DNA of 64,000 nt from Phaeobacter sp. 11ANDIMAR09 (lineage in GTDB: Bacteria; Pseudomonadota; Alphaproteobacteria; Rhodobacterales; Rhodobacteraceae): the NCBI RefSeq assembly GCF_001294455.1, contig NZ_LIKT01000009.1:62001-126000 (forward strand), in the 5' to 3' direction. Under the pieces are notes generated by a model. It saw only the letters and a program-made list of their open reading frames with translations. It did not search any database and was not told where the DNA came from. Shown here in pieces: positions 57,597 to 64,000 of this stretch (position 1 is the stretch's first letter; every line of letters begins with the position of its first letter). The translations under genes and the position numbers were made by a program.

Positions 57597-59540
57597 TCAG
57601 TCCTCTTCCAGGCGCACCAGTGCAGCCCCTGCCTCAACCTGGTCGCCGCCTGCGGCCAGAACCTCGGCAACAACGCCATCCCGAGCCGCCAGCAAGGAGT
57701 GCTCCATCTTCATGGCTTCCAAAATGGCCAGGCGGTCCCCCTCTTTCACCGCATCACCGGCTTTGGCAAAAACGGCTTTCACCAGACCCGGCATTGGCGC
57801 CTCGATCAGGTTGAGATCGCCCCCGGCTGAGGCATCGCGGTCCAGCGGATCGACCACTTCAAAGACATGTCCATACCCATCAAAGACGGTGATGGTATTC
57901 CCCGACTGCGCCAGGGGCGGCAAGCGATCGCCACTCAGACCCCAGGAGCCGGCGATCCGGCGGGCACAGATCTGATCCTCAGGATGCCCCGGAAATTCCC
58001 AGATTTGATCATTCGGCCCGCCCACCTCGACCACGGCCTCAAAGACCTCGCCCTGGTGGCTGAGATGAACCGAACGGCGCAGGTCGGACCAAAGCGTAAA
58101 GCCGGCATCCCAATCAAGGTCGATAAGGCCGAGCGCCTGCATGCCAGCAGCCGCCCTGTGCTCGAACGTGACCGCTGGCGCCTGCATCAACTCGTCAAGA
58201 CCCCGTGCGATCAGCCCCGTGTCCACATCCCCCGCAGCAAAGCCTTTATGAGCCGCCAGCGCGCCGAGAAAGGCAAGGTTCGTGACAGTGCCACCAACCT
58301 CGGTTTGCGCCAGCGCCTGCGATAGGCGTGACAGAGCGATTTCCCGCGTTGGCCCATGCACGATCACCTTGGAGATCATCGGATCATACCAGGGGCTGAT
58401 GGTATCGCCTGCCCGCACACCGCTGTCGGCGCGGCAGTTTTCGGGGAATTTCAGATGGGTCAGTGTCCCGGTAGCAGGCAAAAAGCCCTTGGGCACATCC
58501 TCGGCATACAGGCGCGCTTCAAAGGCATGGCCCGTGATCGACAGCTCGGCCTGCCGTTTCGGCAGCGCCTCCCCTGCGGCCACGCGCAGCTGCCATTCCA
58601 CCAGATCAACACCGGTGATCAGCTCCGACACCGGATGCTCCACCTGCAGACGGGTGTTCATTTCCATGAACCAGAAGCCATCGGCGCGCAGGCCATTGCT
58701 GCCATCAACGATGAATTCCACCGTACCGGCACCTTTGTAACCGATGGCCTCAGCGGCGCGCACGCCTGCCTCGCCCATGGCTGCGCGCATCTCATCGGTC
58801 ATGCCCGGTGCGGGCGCTTCTTCGATCACCTTTTGGTGGCGGCGCTGCAGCGAGCAGTCGCGCTCAAACAGATGCACCGCATGAGTGCCATCGCCAAAGA
58901 CCTGGATTTCAATATGGCGCGGTTGTTGGATGTATTTCTCGATCAGCACATCGGGATTGCCAAAGGAGGTTGTCGCCTCGCCCTGCGCGCTGGCCAGGGC
59001 AACGGTAAACTCCGCAGCGGCTTCGACCAGGCGCATTCCCTTGCCGCCGCCGCCGGCAACGGCCTTGATCAACACGGGATAGCCGATCTTGTCGGCCTCG
59101 CCTTTCAGGAACTCCGCGTCCTGATTGGCGCCGTGGTAACCAGGCACAACTGGCACACCGGCCTCTTCCATCAACACCTTGGCGGCATCTTTGAGGCCCA
59201 TTTTGCGGATGGCATCCGCAGAAGGACCGATAAAGGTCAGACCCGCGGCCTCAACCGCGTCAACAAAGTCGGGATTCTCCGACAAAAAACCGTAGCCCGG
59301 GTGGATCGCCTTGGCGCCCGTAGCCTTGGCCATGGCGATGATCTCATCGCCCAGGAGATAGCTGTCGGCCGGCGCCGGACCATGGCCGATGTGGCAGGCC
59401 TCATCCGCCATAGCTACATGTTTCGCGGCGCGGTCCGCATCCGAATAGACGGCTACGGTTTTGACGCCCAGCGCCCTGGCAGTTTCCATGACGCGACAGG
59501 CGATTTCACCACGGTTGGCAATCAGGATTTTATCAAACAT
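57597..59540 (-). CDS. liuD: 3-methylcrotonyl-CoA carboxylase, biotin carboxylase/carrier subunit
   Basis: 647 residues. N-terminal biotin carboxylase (ILIANRGEIACRV, AVAGGGGKGMRLV ATP grasp, EMNTRLQVEHPVSE) and C-terminal biotin carrier domain with LEAMKMEHSL, the Lys being biotinylated. Carboxylates 3-methylcrotonyl-CoA with liuB; the biotin ligase is encoded elsewhere in this window. Confidence 0.94.
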   Translation of the reverse strand: MFDKILIANRGEIACRVMETARALGVKTVAVYSDADRAAKHVAMADEACHIGHGPAPADSYLLGDEIIAMAKATGAKAIHPGYGFLSENPDFVDAVEAAGLTFIGPSADAIRKMGLKDAAKVLMEEAGVPVVPGYHGANQDAEFLKGEADKIGYPVLIKAVAGGGGKGMRLVEAAAEFTVALASAQGEATTSFGNPDVLIEKYIQQPRHIEIQVFGDGTHAVHLFERDCSLQRRHQKVIEEAPAPGMTDEMRAAMGEAGVRAAEAIGYKGAGTVEFIVDGSNGLRADGFWFMEMNTRLQVEHPVSELITGVDLVEWQLRVAAGEALPKRQAELSITGHAFEARLYAEDVPKGFLPATGTLTHLKFPENCRADSGVRAGDTISPWYDPMISKVIVHGPTREIALSRLSQALAQTEVGGTVTNLAFLGALAAHKGFAAGDVDTGLIARGLDELMQAPAVTFEHRAAAGMQALGLIDLDWDAGFTLWSDLRRSVHLSHQGEVFEAVVEVGGPNDQIWEFPGHPEDQICARRIAGSWGLSGDRLPPLAQSGNTITVFDGYGHVFEVVDPLDRDASAGGDLNLIEAPMPGLVKAVFAKAGDAVKEGDRLAILEAMKMEHSLLAARDGVVAEVLAAGGDQVEAGAALVRLEED

Positions 59541-59570
59541 GGGGTTGTGTCCTTTGTTTGGAACGTCGGA

Positions 59571-59615
59571 CCGGGGGCGCTGCCCCCGGACCCCCGGAAT
59601 ATTTTGGGAAAGATG
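59571..59615 (+). repeat. dispersed hairpin repeat between liuB and liuD
   Basis: Perfect hairpin CCGGGGGC-GCT-GCCCCCGG followed by ACCCCCGGAATATTTTGG and AAGATGAT. Same family as the copies at 8384 and 19765. It lies within the operon between two cotranscribed genes. Confidence 0.7.
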
Positions 59616-59627
59616 ATAGAGCCCGGA

Positions 59628-61232
59628 TTACATCCGGAAGACACCAAAGCGGGTTTCATCGATTTCTGCATTCAGGGCTGCGCTCAGTGACAGGGCCAGA
59701 ACATCGCGGCTTTTGCGCGGGTCAATGATGCCATCATCCCACAGACGTGCTGAGGCGTAGAGCGGATGGCTTTGCTCTTCGAACATATCAATTGTGGGCT
59801 GTTTGAACTGCGCCTCTTCATCCGTGGACCAGCTGCCGCCCTGGCGCTCGATTGCGTCGCGTTTCACCGTGGCCAGAACCCCGGCGGCCTGTTCGCCGCC
59901 CATTACGGAAATCCGCGAGTTGGGCCAGGTCCAGAGGAAGCGCGGCTGATAGGCGCGCCCGGCCATGCCGTAGTTGCCCGCGCCAAAGGACCCGCCCACC
60001 AGCATGGTGATCTTGGGCACATTGGTGGAGGCCACCGCGGTCACCATCTTGGCGCCGTGGCGGGCGATGCCTTCGTTTTCATATTTACGTCCCACCATGA
60101 AGCCCGTGATGTTTTGTAGGAAAACCAGTGGGATTTTGCGCTGCGAGCAGAGCTCGACAAAATGCGCGCCCTTTTGCGCCGCTTCGGAAAACAGCACACC
60201 GTTGTTAGCGATAATCCCCACAGGGCAGCCTTTGACATGGGCAAAGCCCGTCACCAAGGTTTCACCGTAGCGCGGTTTGAACTCGTCAAAGCGCGAGCCA
60301 TCCACCAGGCGGGCGATGACTTCGCGGATGTCATAGGGGGTGCGCAGATCGCCGGGCACCACGCCGAGGATTTCCTCGGGGTCATAGGCGGGTTCTTCGG
60401 GAGAGGCCCAGTTTACCGTTTGTGGCTTGGTGATGTTGAGCGATTGCACCGCGCGACGGGCCAAAGCAAGCGCATGGGCGTCATCTTCGGCCAGGTAATC
60501 AGCCACACCAGAGAGGCGCGTGTGCACATCGCCGCCGCCCAGATCCTCGGCCGAAACCACCTCACCGGTGGCGGCCTTGACCAGGGGCGGACCGGCCAGG
60601 AAGATGGTGCCCTGTTCCTTTACAATGATGGTCACATCGGACATGGCGGGCACATAGGCACCACCGGCGGTGCAGGACCCCATAACCACAGCGATCTGCG
60701 GAATGCCTTTGGAGGACATGCGGGCCTGGTTATAGAAGATCCGGCCAAAGTGGTCGCGATCCGGGAAGACCTCGTCCTGTTGCGGCAGGTTGGCGCCGCC
60801 AGAGTCGACCAGGTAGATGCAGGGGAGGTGGTTTTCCTCGGCAATCTCCTGGGCGCGCAGGTGTTTTTTCACCGTCATCGGGAAATAGGTGCCGCCCTTT
60901 ACGGTGGCATCGTTGCAGACCACCATGACCTCTTGGCCATGCACCCGGCCGATACCGGCGATCACCCCTGCGGCGGGGGCGGCATTGCCATACATGTTGT
61001 GGGCGGCGGTGGCGCCGATTTCGAGGAAGGGCGAGCCGGGGTCAAGAAGGTTCGCCACACGGCGGCGCGGCAACATCTTGCCACGGCTCTCGTGGCGGGC
61101 ACGGGACTTTTCACCACCGCCCAGACGCGCGGCCTCGGCAACCTCGTCGATCTGCTCTAAGGCTTCAAGATGCGCGTTTAAATTGGCCTTAAAGCCCTCA
61201 GAGGAAGGCATCGCCTTGGATTTGAGTTTCAT
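59628..61232 (-). CDS. liuB: 3-methylcrotonyl-CoA carboxylase, carboxyltransferase subunit
   Basis: 534 residues. Two crotonase-like carboxyltransferase domains: [18 protein letters not shown] and [16 protein letters not shown] in the first, [20 protein letters not shown] and [13 protein letters not shown] in the second. Partner of liuD. Its start overlaps the synthetase stop by 4 nt. Confidence 0.95.
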   Translation of the reverse strand: MKLKSKAMPSSEGFKANLNAHLEALEQIDEVAEAARLGGGEKSRARHESRGKMLPRRRVANLLDPGSPFLEIGATAAHNMYGNAAPAAGVIAGIGRVHGQEVMVVCNDATVKGGTYFPMTVKKHLRAQEIAEENHLPCIYLVDSGGANLPQQDEVFPDRDHFGRIFYNQARMSSKGIPQIAVVMGSCTAGGAYVPAMSDVTIIVKEQGTIFLAGPPLVKAATGEVVSAEDLGGGDVHTRLSGVADYLAEDDAHALALARRAVQSLNITKPQTVNWASPEEPAYDPEEILGVVPGDLRTPYDIREVIARLVDGSRFDEFKPRYGETLVTGFAHVKGCPVGIIANNGVLFSEAAQKGAHFVELCSQRKIPLVFLQNITGFMVGRKYENEGIARHGAKMVTAVASTNVPKITMLVGGSFGAGNYGMAGRAYQPRFLWTWPNSRISVMGGEQAAGVLATVKRDAIERQGGSWSTDEEAQFKQPTIDMFEEQSHPLYASARLWDDGIIDPRKSRDVLALSLSAALNAEIDETRFGVFRM

Positions 61233-62779
61233 GATGATGACTCCTGTTTCGGTTCTGCGCTTTCCTGCGCGGCGCGCGCTTTAAGCTCTTTGCGGATGAC
61301 TTTACCGGTTACGGTCATGGGCAGGCTTTCAACAAAGGCGATCTCTCGGGGATATGAGTATTGGGCCAGCCGGTCTTTGACATAGATCTGCAAATCCCGC
61401 TCTGTCGCCATAGCCTCCGGTTTAAGCACCACATAGGCCTTGACGATTTCGGTGCGCAGCGGATCTGGCTTGCCGACAACGCCAACGGTGGCCACGGCCG
61501 GGTGGGTCATCAGGCAGTCTTCGATCTCGGCAGGGCCTATGCGGTAGCCAGCCGAGGTAATGACGTCATCCTCACGACCGACAAAGCGCAGGAAGTCCCC
61601 TTCCCAGATACCGCGGTCGCCGGTGATCAACCAGTCGCCGCAGAACTTGGCGGCGGTCTCTTCCGGGCGGTTCCAGTATTTCAGCATCATTGAGGCTGAG
61701 CCGCGGCGCACCCCAACATCGCCCTCGCCTGTGGTGGGATGACCATCGCTGTCGAGAACGGCCAGTTGATGGCCCGGAACCGGCTTGCCAATGCAACCGG
61801 GGCTGGGCGCATAGTCAACGCCGCAGGAGGAAGCCACCATATTGCATTCGGTCTGGCCGTAGAACTCGTTGATGGTCACGCCAAAGCTCGACTGGCCCCA
61901 AGCGAGCATCTCTGCGCCCAGGGGCTCTCCGCCAGAGGCAACCGAGCGCAGACCGTCGAGCCCCTGCCCCGCCGCTTTCAACATGCGCAGGGCTGTGGGT
62001 GGAAAGAAGACATTGCGCACATCGCCGCGCCTGACCAGATCGGCGCAGGCCTCGGGAGTGAACTTATCCAGCCGCGCCGCCACAACTGGCACACCCAGCG
62101 CCAGCCCCGGCATAAGCACGTCAAACAGCCCGCCAATCCAGGCCCAATCCGCTGGGGTCCAGAGGCAATCCCCAGGCTGGCCTAGGTGGTCGTGGCTGAT
62201 CGCCACTCCGGGCAAATGCCCCGTCAGCACGCGATGGCCGTGCAGGGCGCCCTTGGGGCTGCCGGTCGTGCCAGAGGTATAGATCAAAACCGCTGGTGTT
62301 TCAGCAGAGGTCTCGGCAAAGGCAATCGAGGCACCTTCGCGGGAGACCTGGTCCACCAGCACGGCTTCGGCCAGATCCCCCAAGAGGTCGACGCCTTCGG
62401 GGTCGGTCAATACAAAAGAGACACCAGCATCGCCAGCCCGCGAGGCCAGGGCATCGCGTTTGAACAGCTTAAACAACGGCACGGAAATGGCGCCCAGTTT
62501 CCAGAGGGCCAGATGCGCCGCGGCGCACCAGGGCGATTGGCTCAGCAAAACGCCGACCCGATCCCCCGCTTTGATGCGGGTCATCAGATAGCGCGCCAGC
62601 CCATCAACCATCGTCGCCAGCTCTCCATGGGTGATGTCGCGCCGCTCCCCCCCTGTGAGATCAATGATCGCCAGCTTGTCTGCAGCATGGGCCATGGCCT
62701 GTTGCGCCAAATTGATCTGAGCCGGGAGGCACCATTCACTCTGGGGTGTCAGGCCGGGGGTTTGAACTACTTCAGTCAT
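61229..62779 (-). CDS. AMP-forming acyl-CoA synthetase
   Basis: 516 residues. Adenylate-forming enzyme: [11 protein letters not shown] (P-loop), [43 protein letters not shown] and the C-terminal Lys in TGKVIRKEL. Sits between isovaleryl-CoA dehydrogenase and the carboxylase genes, so it may activate a branched-chain acid such as isovalerate, or acetoacetate released by the pathway; which one is not decided by sequence. ATG 62779 preferred over TTG 62794. Confidence 0.88.
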   Translation of the reverse strand: MTEVVQTPGLTPQSEWCLPAQINLAQQAMAHAADKLAIIDLTGGERRDITHGELATMVDGLARYLMTRIKAGDRVGVLLSQSPWCAAAHLALWKLGAISVPLFKLFKRDALASRAGDAGVSFVLTDPEGVDLLGDLAEAVLVDQVSREGASIAFAETSAETPAVLIYTSGTTGSPKGALHGHRVLTGHLPGVAISHDHLGQPGDCLWTPADWAWIGGLFDVLMPGLALGVPVVAARLDKFTPEACADLVRRGDVRNVFFPPTALRMLKAAGQGLDGLRSVASGGEPLGAEMLAWGQSSFGVTINEFYGQTECNMVASSCGVDYAPSPGCIGKPVPGHQLAVLDSDGHPTTGEGDVGVRRGSASMMLKYWNRPEETAAKFCGDWLITGDRGIWEGDFLRFVGREDDVITSAGYRIGPAEIEDCLMTHPAVATVGVVGKPDPLRTEIVKAYVVLKPEAMATERDLQIYVKDRLAQYSYPREIAFVESLPMTVTGKVIRKELKARAAQESAEPKQESSS

Positions 62780-62852
62780 CGAAACTATTCCCAAATTGCA
62801 TAGCTGCTATGCTGATTTTTCCTGACATTCCAAGTGGCAAGCTCACGCTCTT

Positions 62853-62866
62853 TTGATCCAGATCAG
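62853..62866. promoter_or_regulatory. FNR/FnrL-type box upstream of ompW
   Basis: TTGATCCAGATCAG matches the palindromic consensus TTGAT-N4-ATCAA at all positions except the last. It ends 61 nt before the ompW ATG, a position compatible with activation. Confidence 0.6.
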
Positions 62867-62927
62867 TGAGCCCTGGCGATTTTGGGCGCAGATAGAGCGG
62901 GCAAATACAAGAAAAGGGAATCCCCCC

Positions 62928-63530
62928 ATGAAACGTTCCGCTTCCATCCTGGCCCTGGCAACTGCCTGTACCGTTCTGGCCGTTCCAGCCTTTGCTCAGT
63001 CGCAGGGCGACTGGACCTTTGGCGTTGGTGTCATCAACGTCAACCCTAAGTCCGACAACGGCACTCTGGCTGGTGGTGCGACCACATTGACCGACGACAC
63101 TCAGATCTCTTTGACTGTCGAATACTTCATTCGCGACAACATCGGTATCGAACTGCTGGCCGCGACCCCCTTTGAGCATGACATCAACATTGCCGGTGTT
63201 GGCTCTGCCACCGCCAAGCAATTGCCGCCCACCCTGTCGATCAACTACCACTTCCCCACCAAAGGCAAAATCAAGCCCTTCGTTGGTGCAGGCATCAATT
63301 ACACCACTTTCTTTGAAGAAGAGACTGCGCTGGGTGTACTGGAGCTGAAAGACAGCTGGGGTTTTGCACTGCAGGCCGGTGCCGACTGGCAGGTCTCCGA
63401 CAAAGGTGCTCTGCGTCTGAACGTGCGCTACATGGACATCGATTCCGATGCCTATCTCGGTGGTGCCTCCATCGGCACAGCGGAAATCGATCCGGTCACC
63501 ATTGGTGTCAGCTACGTTCACAGGTTCTGA
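62928..63530 (+). CDS. ompW: outer membrane protein OmpW
   Basis: 200 residues. Signal peptide cleaved after AFA (VLAVPAFAQ), then an eight-stranded barrel pattern with alternating residues; INVNPKSDN, PTLSINYHF, KIKPFVGAGINYTTF and a C-terminal FVHRF-like ending (SYVHRF) fit OmpW. Small hydrophobic-molecule channel, in enterobacteria induced under low oxygen. On the plus strand, splitting the minus-strand liu cluster. ATG 62928; the open frame upstream is non-coding and includes the FNR box. Confidence 0.92.
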   Translation: MKRSASILALATACTVLAVPAFAQSQGDWTFGVGVINVNPKSDNGTLAGGATTLTDDTQISLTVEYFIRDNIGIELLAATPFEHDINIAGVGSATAKQLPPTLSINYHFPTKGKIKPFVGAGINYTTFFEEETALGVLELKDSWGFALQAGADWQVSDKGALRLNVRYMDIDSDAYLGGASIGTAEIDPVTIGVSYVHRF

Positions 63531-63548
63531 TCCTTTGATCTAACATCT

Positions 63549-63575
63549 CTTGGTGGGCCTCATGGGGCCTACCAC
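63549..63575. terminator. hairpin after ompW
   Basis: TGGTGGGCC-TCATGG-GGCCTACCACC, a strong stem without a T tract, 20 nt downstream of the ompW stop. Confidence 0.5.
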
Positions 63576-63583
63576 CCCGCTCT

Positions 63584-63625
63584 AAAAACCCCCACTTGGC
63601 CTCCCTCGGACAGGTGGGGGTTTTC
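63584..63625. terminator. bidirectional terminator between ompW and the acyl-CoA dehydrogenase gene
   Basis: CCCCCAC / GTGGGGG stem flanked by AAAAA and TTTT, usable by both convergent genes. Confidence 0.8.
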
Positions 63626-63631
63626 TTTGGC

Positions 63632-64000
63632 CTACATGGTGCCCATCAACTCGCGGCCGATCAGCATCCGGCGGATTTCCGAAGTGCCCGCACCGATTTC
63701 CATCAGCTTGGCATCCCGGAAAATCCGGCCCACGGGGTTGTCAGACAGATAACCCGCACCGCCCAGCGCCTGAACCGCCTGATGCGCCTGCACCATGGCC
63801 TGCTCCGAGGCATAAAGACAGCAAGCGGCCGCGTCCTGGCGGGTCACAGTGCCCTTGTCGCAGGCCTTGGCCACCTCGTAGATATAGGCGCGGGCCGAGT
63901 TCATCGCGGTGTACATATCGGCGATCTTGGCCTGCATCAGCTGGAAGTTTCCGATGGGCTGGCCGAATTGCTTGCGCTCTTTCAGATAGGGCATCATTTC
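63632..64000 (-). CDS. liuA: acyl-CoA dehydrogenase, probably isovaleryl-CoA dehydrogenase, 5' part outside the window
   Basis: The last 122 residues of the protein are visible, beginning within EMMPYLKERKQFGQPIGNFQ; the frame runs on past the edge. YLSDNPVGRIFRDAKLMEIGAGTSEIRRMLIGREL is the C-terminal FAD/active-site region of acyl-CoA dehydrogenases, and its place with methylcrotonyl-CoA carboxylase and HMG-CoA lyase genes points to isovaleryl-CoA dehydrogenase. The catalytic base is outside the visible part. Confidence 0.85.
   Translation of the reverse strand, partial: EMMPYLKERKQFGQPIGNFQLMQAKIADMYTAMNSARAYIYEVAKACDKGTVTRQDAAACCLYASEQAMVQAHQAVQALGGAGYLSDNPVGRIFRDAKLMEIGAGTSEIRRMLIGRELMGTM

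Noticed and set aside
58356-59690. 444-codon plus-strand frame opposite liuD
   Set aside because: Antisense shadow running through the dispersed repeat; no domain.

Overview
The window looks like chromosomal DNA of a marine alphaproteobacterium of the Rhodobacteraceae (Roseobacter group, in the neighbourhood of Ruegeria/Phaeobacter). The evidence is a nuo operon with Rhodobacteraceae-type extra genes (DUF5333, DUF5337, a carboxymuconolactone-decarboxylase-like protein, small lipoproteins), Hint-domain proteins, an alr-mlaEF-pqiA-radA-cvpA-purF order, surE-pcm-nlpD, a leucine/isovalerate (liu) cluster, GC-rich codon use, and dispersed hairpin repeats ending in an A/T-rich core. The genus is inferred from family resemblance only; no search was run.

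Layout. 1-4.7 kb is accessory in character: the 3' part of an amino-acid racemase overlapping a histidinol-dehydrogenase-like gene, a decayed IS3-family element (2046-3292) abutting a truncated IS110-family transposase, then a divergent pair, an ABA4-like membrane protein and a MarR regulator, sharing a large palindrome. 4.97-8.4 kb is a tight operon: alr, MlaE-type permease, MlaF-type ATPase, an unknown membrane protein and a PqiA-like protein. 8.5-15.6 kb holds radA, cvpA, a Hint-domain protein behind a CtrA/DnaA-like control region, purF, a DUF2199 protein, a small PilP-like C-terminal-domain protein and an SDR. 15.9-22.9 kb holds surE-pcm-nlpD, a DUF815-type ATPase, tatABC, and an ABM-fold protein with a WYL regulator. 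22.9-35.4 kb is mixed: an orphan Fbp-type ABC ATPase, arsM, a DNA-alkylation-repair-like protein, an unusual SDR, a second Hint protein, a GGDEF-EAL protein, prfC, a glycosyltransferase, an rhlE-type helicase and a 64-residue protein.

35.5-55.6 kb is one long minus-strand block: the whole complex I operon nuoA-N with interspersed small genes, followed by birA, coaX and rnj. Most junctions overlap by 1-4 nt, so it probably forms one transcription unit starting from a promoter upstream of nuoA. 55.8-64 kb carries leucine/isovalerate breakdown on the minus strand (isovaleryl-CoA dehydrogenase, an AMP-forming acyl-CoA synthetase, both methylcrotonyl-CoA carboxylase subunits, HMG-CoA lyase, an enoyl-CoA hydratase). 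It is interrupted by ompW on the plus strand, which has an FNR-type box.

No tRNA, rRNA, CRISPR array or prophage was recognised. The best leads are regulatory DNA (three palindromic operator candidates next to regulators, a CtrA/DnaA-like cluster, an FNR box), two Hint proteins lacking the canonical cysteine nucleophile, extra genes embedded in the nuo operon with an HhH-like extension on NuoE, an odd-composition membrane protein inside the mlaEF operon, and a dispersed hairpin repeat family.
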